Positions 8,351 to 17,061 are shown, counted from the first letter of the stretch. The stretch: DNA of 64,000 nt from Cupriavidus cauae (GCF_008632125.1 NZ_VWRN01000053.1:1-64000); one strand, 5' to 3'. A program made the numbers and translations. Notes: a model not told the origin generated them from the sequence alone.

Positions 8351-9001
8351 ATGAAGCAAGATCCGCGTTTCCCCAACCTGTTCATCCTCGACCACCCGCT
8401 GATCCAGCACAAGCTGTCGCACATGCGCGACCGCGACACGTCGACGCGGACCTTTCGCGAGCTGCTGCGCGAAATCACGCTGCTGATGGGTTACGAGATC
8501 ACGCGCAGCCTGCCGCTGACCACGCGCCATATCGACACGCCGCTGGTCAGCATGGACGCGCCGGTGATCGCCGGCAAGAAGCTGACCATCGTGCCGGTGC
8601 TGCGCGCCGGCGTCGGCATGAGCGACGGCCTGGTCGAGCTGATCCCGTCGGCGCGGATCGGCCATATCGGCGTCTATCGCGACGAGCATCATCGTCCGGT
8701 CGAATACCTGGTGCGGCTGCCCGACCTGGAGGACCGCAGCTTCATCCTGTGCGATCCGATGGTCGCCACCGGCTATTCGGCGGCACATGCGGTCGACGTG
8801 CTCAAGCGCCGCGGCGTCAAGGACGAGGCGATCACCTTCGTCGCGCTGGTGGCGGCGCCCGAGGGCGTCGAGGTCTTCCAGAAGGCCCACCCGAACGTGA
8901 AGCTCTACGTGGCCTCGCTCGACAGCCATCTGGACGAGCACGCCTACATCGTGCCGGGCCTGGGGGATGCGGGCGACCGGCTGTTCGGCACCAAGAACTG
9001 A
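8351..9001 (+). CDS. upp: Uracil phosphoribosyltransferase
   Basis: A 216-residue cytoplasmic salvage enzyme that makes UMP from uracil and PRPP. The N-terminal HPLIQHKLSHMRD and TRTFRELLREI segments and the PRPP loop DPMVATGYSA (where many relatives have ATGGS) identify it. The C-terminal segment PGLGDAGDRLFGT matches the uracil-binding end of the family. Length is normal. It stands alone, diverging from an EamA transporter gene and converging on a HerA-like ATPase gene, with a G-quadruplex motif directly after its stop. Confidence 0.96.
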   Translation: MKQDPRFPNLFILDHPLIQHKLSHMRDRDTSTRTFRELLREITLLMGYEITRSLPLTTRHIDTPLVSMDAPVIAGKKLTIVPVLRAGVGMSDGLVELIPSARIGHIGVYRDEHHRPVEYLVRLPDLEDRSFILCDPMVATGYSAAHAVDVLKRRGVKDEAITFVALVAAPEGVEVFQKAHPNVKLYVASLDSHLDEHAYIVPGLGDAGDRLFGTKN

Positions 9002-9004
9002 TGC

Positions 9005-9047
9005 GGGGGCGGGGGCGGGGGCGGGGGCCGATGCCGGGGCCGGCCCC
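9005..9047. other. G-quadruplex motif plus GC hairpin after upp
   Basis: Four runs of exactly five G (9005-9009, 9011-9015, 9017-9021, 9023-9027) are separated by single C residues, a perfect G-quadruplex-forming pattern on the upp coding strand. The short palindrome ggggccggcccc follows at 9036-9047. The element starts four bases after the upp stop and ends 13 bases before the stop of the convergent gene, so it may act as a transcription barrier. Confidence 0.6.
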
Positions 9048-9059
9048 CGCCGCCGCGCC

Positions 9060-10619
9060 TTAGCGGCGCTTGCGCCCCGACCCCAGCAGGCTGCCCAGCA
9101 CACCGCGGATCAGCTCGCGGCCGACCTGCGAGCCGACCGTGCGGGCGGCCGACTTGGCCATCGATTCGAGGATCGAATCGCCGCGGCCGCTCTTGCCGGT
9201 GCCGCGCGTCAGGCCGCCGAACAGATCGCCGGCCTCGTCGAGCCAGCCGCGTTCGCCGGCCTGCTGCGGCGCGGGCTGGCCTGCGCCCTGCCCGCCGTTC
9301 TGCGCACCGTTCTGCCCCTGCCCGGCCTGCGCATCCGCCTCCTGCGCGGCCCTGCCCTTGAGCCGCTCGTAGGCCGATTCCCGATCGACGGCCTTCTCGT
9401 AGGTGCCCGCCACCAGCGACGAGGCCAGCAGCTGCTTGCGCTCGGCCTCGTCGATCGGGCCGATGCGGCTGCCCGGCGCCAGCACCCACGCGCGCTGCGT
9501 GATGCCGGGCGTGCCCTTGGCGTCGAGCAGCGAGATCAGCGCCTCGCCCACCGCCAGCTCGCCGATCGCCTTCTCGACGTCCAGCTCGGGATTGGCGCGC
9601 ATCGTGGTGGCGGCCACCTTGACCGCCTTCTGGTCGCGCGGCGTGAACGCGCGCAGCGCATGCTGGACGCGGTTGCCCAGCTGCCCCAGCACGGTGTCCG
9701 GAATATCGATCGGATTCTGCGTGACGAAGTACACGCCGACGCCCTTGGAACGGATCAGCCGCACCACCTGCTCGATCTTCTCGAGCAAGGCCTTGGGTGC
9801 GTCGTTGAACAGCAGGTGGGCCTCGTCGAAGAAGAACACCAGCTTGGGCTTGTCGAGGTCGCCCGCCTCGGGCAGCTTCTCGAACAGTTCCGACAGCAGC
9901 CACAGCAGGAAGGTCGCATACAGCCGCGGCGCGTGCAGCAGCTTGTCGGCGGCCAGGATATTGACCATGCCCAGACCCTTGTCGGTCTGCATGAAGTCGT
10001 CCAGGTTCAGCATCGGCTCGCCGAAGAACACGTCGGCGCCCTGCGATTCGAGCGCGACCAGGCCGCGCTGGATCGCGCCGATCGACGCGGCCGAGATATT
10101 GCCGTACTCGGTGGTGAACTGCGAGGCGTTGTCGCCGACGTGCTGCAGCATCGCGCGCAGGTCCTTGGCGTCGAGCAGCAGCAGGCCATTGGCATCGGCG
10201 ATGCGGAACACCAGGTTCAGCACGCCCTGCTGGGTGTCGTTGAGCTCGAGCATGCGCGACAGCAGCAGCGGGCCCATGTCGGACACGGTGGCGCGCACCG
10301 GATGGCCCTTCTCGCCGAACACGTCCCACAGCGTGGTCGGGCACGCGCCCCAGACCGGCTCGGGCAGGCCCAGGTCGGCCAGCCGCCTGGCGAGCTTGTC
10401 GGACAGCTGGCCGGGCTGCGAGATGCCGGTCAGGTCGCCCTTGACGTCGGCCATGAAGACCGGCACGCCGAGCCGCGAGAAGCCCTGCGCCAGCGTTTGC
10501 AGCGTCACGGTCTTGCCGGTGCCGGTGGCGCCGGTGATCAGCCCGTGGCGATTGCCCATCTGTGGCAGCAGGGCCAGTTCTTGCTGGGCGTTCTTGGCGA
10601 TAACGATGGGGTCGGCCAT
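9060..10619 (-). CDS. HerA-like ATPase, DUF853/YjgR family
   Basis: A 519-residue putative ATPase of the DUF853 (HerA-like helicase, YjgR) family. Walker A is GATGTGKT at residues 30-37 and Walker B is LVFFFDEAHLLF in the middle, with an arginine-rich region of the type VYFVTQNPIDIPD after it. The C-terminal 120 residues contain a Gln/Gly/Ala-rich linker (QAGQGQNGAQNGGQGAG) and end in the family tail GVLGSLLGSGRKRR. Its cellular role is not established; DNA or nucleoprotein translocation is a guess from HerA. The ATG at 10619 begins the conserved MADPIVIAKN; the upstream open frame is rejected. Confidence 0.88.
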   Translation of the reverse strand: MADPIVIAKNAQQELALLPQMGNRHGLITGATGTGKTVTLQTLAQGFSRLGVPVFMADVKGDLTGISQPGQLSDKLARRLADLGLPEPVWGACPTTLWDVFGEKGHPVRATVSDMGPLLLSRMLELNDTQQGVLNLVFRIADANGLLLLDAKDLRAMLQHVGDNASQFTTEYGNISAASIGAIQRGLVALESQGADVFFGEPMLNLDDFMQTDKGLGMVNILAADKLLHAPRLYATFLLWLLSELFEKLPEAGDLDKPKLVFFFDEAHLLFNDAPKALLEKIEQVVRLIRSKGVGVYFVTQNPIDIPDTVLGQLGNRVQHALRAFTPRDQKAVKVAATTMRANPELDVEKAIGELAVGEALISLLDAKGTPGITQRAWVLAPGSRIGPIDEAERKQLLASSLVAGTYEKAVDRESAYERLKGRAAQEADAQAGQGQNGAQNGGQGAGQPAPQQAGERGWLDEAGDLFGGLTRGTGKSGRGDSILESMAKSAARTVGSQVGRELIRGVLGSLLGSGRKRR

Positions 10620-10968
10620 GCTGGGGCTCCGGTGAATAAGGACGCGATGACGAGGCGATGATGAAGCGATGGTGCCGGGATAGTGCGGCGATGGTGCGGT
10701 GCCACGAAGCCCGCCCGGCCCGGCGCGGCAAGGGCCGGGCCTGCGGTCTGGCACGCAGGGCCGCGTGATAAAATCCCGGGCTGATTATATCCAGCAGTGA
10801 TTGCCAGCAGTCATGGCCTGCCGCTGATGATTCCATCACCGGCGCGTGCATCGCAACAGGCCGCGTGGGCGCGCTCAAGCGCCCGCCGGTCCGGCCGCCA
10901 GCCTTCGGCCATGCTGCCCTTGCCGCGCTGCACGCGCCTCGCGTACCTGTTCCGCCTCGGAGAGAAAC
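10620..10968. other. Divergent intergenic region, herA-like / yebC
   Basis: This 349-base gap separates the divergent HerA-like and yebC genes. It holds a run of degenerate gatga/gatgg words near 10640-10700 and a TAAAAT box at 10769-10774 (in tgataaaat) that could serve yebC with a leader of about 190 bases. No convincing small gene or structured RNA was seen. Confidence 0.4.
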
Positions 10969-11694
10969 ATGGCCGGTCATTCCAAATGGGCCAATATCAA
11001 GCATAAGAAAGCCGCAGCCGACGCCAAGCGCGGCAAGATCTGGACCCGCCTGATCAAGGAAATCACCGTCGCCGCCAAGCTCGGCGGCGCCGATGCCGAT
11101 TCGAATCCGCGCCTGCGCCTGGCCGTGGACAAGGCCATGGACGCCAACATGCCCAAGGACAACATCCAGCGCGCGATCCAGCGCGGCGTGGGCGGTCTGG
11201 AAGGCGCCAGCTACGAGGAAATCCGCTACGAGGGCTACGGCCTGTCGGGCGCCGCGATCATCGTCGATTGCCTGACCGACAACCGCACCCGTACCGTCGC
11301 CGAAGTGCGCCACGCCTTCTCGAAGCACGGCGGCAACATGGGCACCGAGGGATCGGTGGCCTTCATGTTCACGCACTGCGGCCAGTTCCTGTTCGCGCCG
11401 GGCACGCCCGAGGACAAGCTGATGGAGGCCGCGCTCGAGGCCGGTGCCGACGACGTCGTCACCCACGAGGACGGCTCGATCGAGGTCACCTGCCCGCCCA
11501 ACGATTTCGGCACCGTCAAGACGGCGCTGGAAGCGGCCGGCTTCAAGGCCGAGGTCGCCGACGTCGTGATGAAGCCGCAGAACGAGGTCAGCTTCACCGG
11601 CGACGACGCCGTCAAGATGCAGAAGCTGCTCGACGCGCTGGAAAACCTCGACGACGTGCAGGAAGTCTTCACCAACGCAGTGATCGAGGACTGA
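10969..11694 (+). CDS. yebC: YebC/PmpR family protein (transcription/translation regulator)
   Basis: A 241-residue member of the YebC/PmpR family. Members have been described as DNA-binding regulators, and more recently some as factors that help ribosomes through proline-rich stretches; which applies here is not visible. The N-terminus MAGHSKWANIKHKKAAADAK is almost invariant in the family, followed by KEITVAAKLGGADADSNPRLR and NMPKDNIQRAI. The ATG at 10969 is fixed by this motif, with GGAGAG upstream. It is the first gene of a plus-strand run and lies 95 bases before purD. Confidence 0.95.
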   Translation: MAGHSKWANIKHKKAAADAKRGKIWTRLIKEITVAAKLGGADADSNPRLRLAVDKAMDANMPKDNIQRAIQRGVGGLEGASYEEIRYEGYGLSGAAIIVDCLTDNRTRTVAEVRHAFSKHGGNMGTEGSVAFMFTHCGQFLFAPGTPEDKLMEAALEAGADDVVTHEDGSIEVTCPPNDFGTVKTALEAAGFKAEVADVVMKPQNEVSFTGDDAVKMQKLLDALENLDDVQEVFTNAVIED

Positions 11695-11789
11695 GCCGGC
11701 GCTTCCGCCCCCTCCCCTCTCCCCGGCGGCCGTCGCGACATCGATGCAGCGGCCGCCCTCCCCAAAGCTTTATCTTCTGGCAGTGGATC

Positions 11790-13058
11790 ATGAAAGTATT
11801 GGTTGTCGGCTCGGGCGGACGTGAACACGCGCTGGCCTGGAAACTGGCCCAGTCGCCCAAGGTGCAGGTCGTCTACGTGGCGCCGGGCAACGGTGGCACG
11901 GCGCTGGACAAGCGGCTGCAGAACGTCCCGGTGACCGACCCGGTGGCGCTGGCGGACTTCGCCCGCCAGGAGAACGTGCATTTCACCGTGGTCGGTCCCG
12001 AGGCGCCGCTGGCGGCCGGCATCGTCGACGTGTTCCGCGCGCAGGGCCTGCGCATCTTCGGCCCGAGCAAGGCGGCCGCGCAGCTGGAGTCGTCGAAGGA
12101 CTTCGCCAAGGCCTTCATGCACCGGCACCAGATCCCGACCGCCGCCTACCAGACCTTCGCCGACGCCGGCCAGGCGCACGCCTACATCGACGCGCAGGGC
12201 GCGCCGATCGTGATCAAGGCCGACGGCCTGGCCGCGGGCAAGGGCGTGGTGGTCGCCACCACGCTGGAAGAGGCGCACGCCGCGGTCGACATGATGCTGG
12301 CGGACAACAAGCTCGGCGATGCCGGCGCGCGCGTCGTCATCGAGGAATTCCTGGAGGGCGAGGAAGCCAGCTTCATCGTGATGGTCGACGGCGCCAACGT
12401 GCTGGCGCTGGCCACCAGCCAGGACCACAAGCGCCTGCTCGACGGCGACGCCGGCCCCAATACCGGCGGCATGGGCGCCTATTCGCCGGCGCCGGTGGTC
12501 ACGCCCGCGCTGCATGCGCGCGTGCTGCGCGAGATCATCATGCCGACCGTGCGCGGCATGGAGAAGGACGGCATTCCGTACACCGGCTTCCTGTACGCCG
12601 GCCTGATGATCGACCGCGACGGCAATCCGAAGACGCTGGAATTCAACTGCCGCATGGGCGATCCCGAGACCCAGCCGATCATGGCGCGTCTGAAGACGGA
12701 CCTGTTCGACGTGATGGAGCACGCGGTCAACGGCCGGCTCGACGCGGTCGAGCTCGACTGGGACCGCCGTACCGCGCTGGGCGTGGTGATGGCCGCGCAC
12801 GGCTATCCGGACGCACCGCGCAAGGGCGACCTGATCACCGGCATTCCGGCCGAGACCGACGACAGCGTGACCTTCCACGCCGGCACCACGCTGGCCGACG
12901 GCAAGCTGCTGACCAATGGCGGCCGCGTGCTGTGCGTGGTGGGCCTGGCCGATACCGTCAAGGCGGCGCAGCGCGCGGCCTATGCGGCGGCCCAGCAGAT
13001 CCACTTCGACGGCATGCAGTACCGCTCGGATATCGGGTATCGCGCGATCAAGCGCTGA
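11790..13058 (+). CDS. purD: Phosphoribosylamine-glycine ligase
   Basis: A 422-residue cytoplasmic ATP-grasp enzyme for the second step of purine synthesis, joining glycine to phosphoribosylamine. The start MKVLVVGSGGREHALAWKLA is characteristic. ATP-grasp motifs follow: VIKADGLAAGKGVVVA, EEFLEGEEASF, and the acidic metal site LEFNCRMGDPETQ. The family's signature around GPNTGGMGAYSP is present. Length is normal. It sits between yebC and hemF, separated from hemF by REP-like palindromes that may end or process its mRNA. Confidence 0.97.
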   Translation: MKVLVVGSGGREHALAWKLAQSPKVQVVYVAPGNGGTALDKRLQNVPVTDPVALADFARQENVHFTVVGPEAPLAAGIVDVFRAQGLRIFGPSKAAAQLESSKDFAKAFMHRHQIPTAAYQTFADAGQAHAYIDAQGAPIVIKADGLAAGKGVVVATTLEEAHAAVDMMLADNKLGDAGARVVIEEFLEGEEASFIVMVDGANVLALATSQDHKRLLDGDAGPNTGGMGAYSPAPVVTPALHARVLREIIMPTVRGMEKDGIPYTGFLYAGLMIDRDGNPKTLEFNCRMGDPETQPIMARLKTDLFDVMEHAVNGRLDAVELDWDRRTALGVVMAAHGYPDAPRKGDLITGIPAETDDSVTFHAGTTLADGKLLTNGGRVLCVVGLADTVKAAQRAAYAAAQQIHFDGMQYRSDIGYRAIKR

Positions 13059-13097
13059 GGTCCCTGTCCCTTGGGCCGGCTCCGCCTTGTTCTCCCT

Positions 13098-13207
13098 CTC
13101 CCCCTTCACGGGGGGAGGGCCGGGGACAGGGGGTGGTCTCAAACCACGTCGGCGATAGCGATGCCCTTGCCCCCTCCCCCGCCCCTCTCCCGCAGGCGGG
13201 AGAGGGG
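13098..13207. repeat. REP-like palindromes between purD and hemF
   Basis: The palindrome at 13182-13207 (CCCCTCTCCCGC, loop AG, GCGGGAGAGGGG) is nearly identical to the element at 4004-4031. A second, weaker stem lies at 13098-13118 (CTCCCCC against GGGGGAG). The arrangement of a strong and a weak copy some 70 bases apart resembles the pair at 4 kb. Confidence 0.65.
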
Positions 13208-13277
13208 AGAAATGCCCTGAGGCTGTCCTGACGCTCCCCCGCGTGCCGGCCCCGCCGCACCATGACGGGGCAGCGGC

Positions 13278-13283
13278 TACAAT
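13278..13283 (+). promoter_or_regulatory. Putative -10 box of hemF, leaderless spacing
   Basis: TACAAT ends seven bases before the hemF ATG (cctgacc between), and no ribosome-binding site lies upstream of the start. Such spacing would place the first transcribed base at or next to the A of the start codon. Confidence 0.45.
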
Positions 13284-13290
13284 CCTGACC

Positions 13291-14208
13291 ATGCTCATGA
13301 TCGATTCCCAGGCAGTCCGCGCCTATCTGCTGGATCTGCAAGACCGCATCACGGATGCCGTCGCCGCCATCGACGGACAGCCGTTCGCCACCGATGCCTG
13401 GGAAAAGCCGCCCACCGAGCGCCTGCGCGGCAGCGGCCGCACCCGCATCCTCGAAGGCGGCGCGGTGATGGAGCGGGCCGGCGTCGGCTTCTCGCACGTG
13501 CGCGGCGACGCGCTGCCGCCCTCGGCCAGCGCCAACCGGCCCGAACTGGCCGGACGCGGCTTCGAGGCGATGGGGGTCTCGCTGGTGTTCCATCCGCGCA
13601 ATCCCTACGTGCCCACGGTCCATATGAACGTGCGCTGCTTCCTGGCGGTCAAGGAAGGCGCCGAGCCCGTCTGGTGGTTCGGCGGCGGCATGGACCTGAC
13701 GCCCTACTACGGCAATGCCGACGACTGCCGGCATTTCCACACCACCTGCAAGCGCGCGCTCGATCCGTTCGGCGCCGAGCTGTATCCGCGCTTCAAGCGC
13801 TGGTGCGACGAGTATTTCTTCCTGAAGCATCGCGGCGAGGCGCGCGGCGTCGGCGGCGTGTTCTTCGACGACTTCTCCGCGCTCGGCTTCGACGACAGCT
13901 TCGCGATGATGCGCGCGGTCGGCGACGGCTTCCTCGACGCCTACCTGCCGATCCTGCAGGCGCGCAAGGACACCCCTTACGGCCCGCGCGAGCGCGACTT
14001 CCAGGCCTATCGCCGCGGCCGCTATGTCGAATTCAACCTGGTGTTCGACCGCGGCACGCTGTTCGGCCTGCAATCGGGCGGCCGCACCGAATCGATCCTG
14101 ATGTCGATGCCGCCGCAGGCCGCCTGGCGCTACGACTGGCAGCCCGAGCCGGGCAGCGCCGAAGCGGCGCTGTACACGGATTTCCTGCCGGCGCGCGACT
14201 GGGTCTGA
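13291..14208 (+). CDS. hemF: Oxygen-dependent coproporphyrinogen III oxidase
   Basis: A 305-residue cytoplasmic haem-synthesis enzyme that decarboxylates coproporphyrinogen III to protoporphyrinogen IX using oxygen. Diagnostic motifs: HMNVRCF, the WWFGGGMDLTPYY block, the HHTCK-like FHTTCKRAL, GGVFFDDF, and the C-terminal GGRTESILMSMPP. The ATG at 13291 is used; a second in-frame ATG lies two codons on, and neither has a ribosome site. nadD begins nine bases after the stop, so these two are likely cotranscribed. Confidence 0.96.
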   Translation: MLMIDSQAVRAYLLDLQDRITDAVAAIDGQPFATDAWEKPPTERLRGSGRTRILEGGAVMERAGVGFSHVRGDALPPSASANRPELAGRGFEAMGVSLVFHPRNPYVPTVHMNVRCFLAVKEGAEPVWWFGGGMDLTPYYGNADDCRHFHTTCKRALDPFGAELYPRFKRWCDEYFFLKHRGEARGVGGVFFDDFSALGFDDSFAMMRAVGDGFLDAYLPILQARKDTPYGPRERDFQAYRRGRYVEFNLVFDRGTLFGLQSGGRTESILMSMPPQAAWRYDWQPEPGSAEAALYTDFLPARDWV

Positions 14209-14217
14209 ACCTCACCG

Positions 14218-14952
14218 ATGAACATCACTGCCCCCGCCGCCAGCGCGCCGAACCGGCCTGCCCAGGCCGACGATCCGGATCCCGCCCGGCACGGCCGCCC
14301 CTGGCGCCTCGGCATCCTCGGCGGCACCTTCGATCCGCCCCATGTCGGCCACCTCGCGCTGGCGCGGCTGTGCATCGACCATCTGCAGCTGGACGAGCTG
14401 CTGTGGATCCCTACCGGCCAGTCGTGGCAGAAAGGCAACGACGTGACGCCGGCCGCCGACCGGCTGGCGATGACCGAGCTGGCCGCCGCGGCGCTGGCCG
14501 ACGCGCCGGCGCGGGTCCACGCCAGCCGCATGGAGGTCGATCGCGCCGGCCCGAGCTACACCATCGACACGGTGCGCCAGCTGCGCGAGCAATACGGCCC
14601 GGAAGCCTCGCTGGCCTGGCTGATGGGCGCCGACCAGTTGCTGCGCCTGCACACCTGGCATGGCTGGGAGGATCTGCTCGACTACGTCCATCTGTGCGTC
14701 GCGACCCGGCCCGGCTTCGCGCTGGACCGGCTCGACGGCCCGGTGCGCGACGCGCTGGCCCAACGCCGCGCCGACGCGCACCTGATACAATCCACGCCCT
14801 CCGGCCGGATGTGGATCGACCAGACGCTCGCCGTCGACCTCTCCTCCACCGCCCTGCGCCAGCGCCTCGCCGCCGGCCAGCGCGCGGATGACCAACTCCC
14901 CCCGGGCGTGGCACACTACATCGCCACCCACGGACTCTATCGCCAGGACTGA
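14218..14952 (+). CDS. nadD: Nicotinate-nucleotide adenylyltransferase
   Basis: A 244-residue cytoplasmic enzyme that makes deamido-NAD from nicotinate mononucleotide and ATP. After a 30-residue Ala/Pro-rich N-terminal extension the nucleotidyltransferase motif GGTFDPPHVGH appears (residues about 35-45). The C-terminal STALRQRLAAG matches the ISSTxIR motif, and the end VAHYIATHGLYR is typical. The GC-rich N-terminal extension is not part of the fold, but no better start is seen. Together with rsfS and rlmH it forms a common proteobacterial gene order. Confidence 0.95.
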   Translation: MNITAPAASAPNRPAQADDPDPARHGRPWRLGILGGTFDPPHVGHLALARLCIDHLQLDELLWIPTGQSWQKGNDVTPAADRLAMTELAAAALADAPARVHASRMEVDRAGPSYTIDTVRQLREQYGPEASLAWLMGADQLLRLHTWHGWEDLLDYVHLCVATRPGFALDRLDGPVRDALAQRRADAHLIQSTPSGRMWIDQTLAVDLSSTALRQRLAAGQRADDQLPPGVAHYIATHGLYRQD

Positions 14953-15052
14953 GCAGGACCGTGGAACCGGGCCGGCCGTTGGCAATGGCCCGGGACGCGG
15001 CCACGGCCACCGATCCCTCGCTGACAAAATACAAGGGCACCACCAAGGCACC

Positions 15053-15883
15053 ATGGATATTCGCAAACTGCAACGCGCCATCGTCGATGGCCTCGAGGAC
15101 GTCAAGGCACAGGACATCAAGGTGTTCGACACCACGCACCTGACCGAACTGTTCGACCGCGTGGTGATCGCCAGCGGCACCTCGAACCGGCAGACCAAGG
15201 CGCTGGCCGCCTCGGTACGCGACACCGTCAAGGAAGCCGGCGGCCACATCGTCGCGGTGGAAGGCATGGAGACCGGCGAATGGGTGCTGGTCGACTGCGG
15301 CGACGCGGTGGTGCATATCCTGCAGCCGCAGCTGCGCCAGTACTACAACCTGGAAGAGATCTGGGGCGACAAGCCGGTGCGGATCAAGCTCGGCAGCACC
15401 GGCAAGGGGCTGATCAAGGCCAGCGAGCCGATGGACGACGAGGACGACGAGGACGCAGGCCAGAAGGCGCCGCGCGCCCGCGCCACGCGCCGCGCCGCCG
15501 GCGAACGCCCGGCGCTGGCCCGCCTGCCCGAAGGCATGAAGGAGCCTTCGCCGCCGATGGGCCACGAGGACACCGATCCGGACGCGATCGCCACGCAGCG
15601 CAAGCCGGTCGCCCGCCCCCGCACCACCAGCAGCAGCGGCGCCGCGCCGGCGCGCAAGGCCCCGGCCCGCACGGGTACCGGCAGCGGTACCGGCGCCGCC
15701 CGCAAGGCCGCGGCCAAGACCGCCACCAAGACTGCTACGAAGACCGCTGCCAAGACGGCGGCCAGGACGGGAACCGGCACCGGCACCGGCACCGGCACCC
15801 GTACCGCGGCCAAGAGCACCGCCACGCGCAGCGCCGCCGCCAAGACCGCGGCACCGCGCAAGCGCGCCACGCGCTCGGCCTGA
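15053..15883 (+). CDS. rsfS: Ribosome silencing factor RsfS with long basic tail
   Basis: RsfS binds ribosomal protein uL14 and blocks joining of the subunits when cells starve. Residues 1-110 form the complete domain (start MDIRKLQRAIVDGLEDVKAQ, later EWVLVDCGDAVVHIL and YYNLEEIWGDKP). The family is normally about 105-130 residues, whereas this protein has 276. The extra 165 residues begin with an acidic patch (MDDEDDED) and continue as an Ala/Lys/Thr/Arg-rich region with KTATKTATKTAAKTAA and GTGTGTGTGT repeats, resembling histone H1-like tails. The frame is unbroken and the next gene follows after 31 bases, so the tail is probably real. Confidence 0.94.
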   Translation: MDIRKLQRAIVDGLEDVKAQDIKVFDTTHLTELFDRVVIASGTSNRQTKALAASVRDTVKEAGGHIVAVEGMETGEWVLVDCGDAVVHILQPQLRQYYNLEEIWGDKPVRIKLGSTGKGLIKASEPMDDEDDEDAGQKAPRARATRRAAGERPALARLPEGMKEPSPPMGHEDTDPDAIATQRKPVARPRTTSSSGAAPARKAPARTGTGSGTGAARKAAAKTATKTATKTAAKTAARTGTGTGTGTGTRTAAKSTATRSAAAKTAAPRKRATRSA

Positions 15884-15914
15884 GCCGGGTCCCATCCCGC
15901 AGCAGCGCGTCGCC

Positions 15915-16385
15915 GTGCAGTTGCTGATCGTCGCGGTCGGACACAAGATGCCGGCCTGGATCGAGGCGGGCTTCGCCGAGTATGCCAAGCGCATGCCGCC
16001 GGAGCTGCGCATCGTGCTGCGCGAGATCAAGCCCGAGGCGCGCACCGCCAGCAATAACGCCGCGACCGTGATGCAGCGCGAGGCCGCGCGCATCGAGGCC
16101 GCGCTGCCGCGCCAGTGCCGCATCGTCGCGCTGGACGAACGCGGCCGCGACCTGACCACGATGCAGCTGGCCGAGCAGCTGACCGGCTGGCAGCGCGAGG
16201 GCGGCGACGTCGCCTTCCTGATCGGCGGCGCCGACGGGCTCGACCCCGCGCTGAAGGCGCGCGCGCAGACGCTGCTGCGGCTCTCGAGCCTGACGCTGCC
16301 GCACGGCATGGTGCGCGTGCTGCTGGCCGAGCAGCTGTACCGCGCCTGGACCGTCACGCAGAACCACCCTTACCATCGGGTCTGA
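15915..16385 (+). CDS. rlmH: 23S rRNA (pseudouridine1915-N3)-methyltransferase
   Basis: A 156-residue SPOUT methyltransferase that modifies pseudouridine 1915 of 23S rRNA in assembled ribosomes. The start QLLIVAVGHKMPAWI, the SAM-binding FLIGGADGLDPALK and the C-terminal LLAEQLYRAWTVTQNHPYH are all diagnostic. It begins with GTG at 15915. The gene is 31 bases after rsfS, the usual pairing in bacteria, and 70 bases before maf. Both neighbours act on or near the ribosome. Confidence 0.96.
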   Translation: MQLLIVAVGHKMPAWIEAGFAEYAKRMPPELRIVLREIKPEARTASNNAATVMQREAARIEAALPRQCRIVALDERGRDLTTMQLAEQLTGWQREGGDVAFLIGGADGLDPALKARAQTLLRLSSLTLPHGMVRVLLAEQLYRAWTVTQNHPYHRV

Positions 16386-16455
16386 TCCCTGCTCGCCCGG
16401 TCTGAACCGTCGTCCCACCCTTGTCCCTGAGCGCGCCCGCCGCGCCCGTGCCACC

Positions 16456-17061
16456 GTGCTCCACGACGTCCTCTACCTCGCCTCCCAAAGCCCCCGCCGC
16501 CGCGAACTGCTGACCCAGCTCGGCGTGTCCTACCAGCTGCTGCTGCCCGACGACGACGAAGACGCCGAGGCGCTCGAAGCGGTGCTGCCCGGCGAGACGC
16601 CGGACGACTACGTGCAGCGCGTCTGCGCGCTGAAGGCCGAGGCCGCGCTGCGCCGCCGCGAGCGCCGCGCGCTGCCCGATGCGCCGATCCTGACCTCCGA
16701 CACCACGGTCTGCCTGGACGGCCGCATCCTCGGCAAGCCCCAACATGCGGACGACGCCGCGGCGATGCTGGCGGCGCTGTCCGGCACCACGCACCGCGTG
16801 CTGACCGCGGTGACCGTGGCCTCGACGCTCGGCGCGCACCATGCGCTGTCGATCTCCGAGGTCAGCTTCCGCGCGATGCGCGAGGACGAGATCGCGCGCT
16901 ACGTGGCCAGCGGCGAACCGCTCGGCAAGGCCGGCGCATATGGCATCCAGGGCCGCGCCGCCGAGTTCGTGCAGCGGATCGCGGGAAGCTATTCGGGTAT
17001 CATGGGCCTGCCCCTGTTCGAGACGGCAGCGCTGTTGCGACAGGCCGGCCTGCGCTTCTGA
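16456..17061 (+). CDS. maf: Maf family nucleotide pyrophosphatase
   Basis: A 201-residue Maf-like nucleoside triphosphate pyrophosphatase that cleaves dTTP/UTP or modified nucleotides, keeping the nucleotide pool clean. The start LASQSPRRRELLTQLG is the family hallmark, followed by LTSDTTVCLDGRILGKP (with the catalytic Asp) and GKAGAYGIQGRAAEFV near the end. The start codon is GTG; no ATG is available. The GKAGAYGIQG form points to the YhdE (dTTP/UTP) branch, which is the usual neighbour of rng. Confidence 0.94.
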   Translation: MLHDVLYLASQSPRRRELLTQLGVSYQLLLPDDDEDAEALEAVLPGETPDDYVQRVCALKAEAALRRRERRALPDAPILTSDTTVCLDGRILGKPQHADDAAAMLAALSGTTHRVLTAVTVASTLGAHHALSISEVSFRAMREDEIARYVASGEPLGKAGAYGIQGRAAEFVQRIAGSYSGIMGLPLFETAALLRQAGLRF

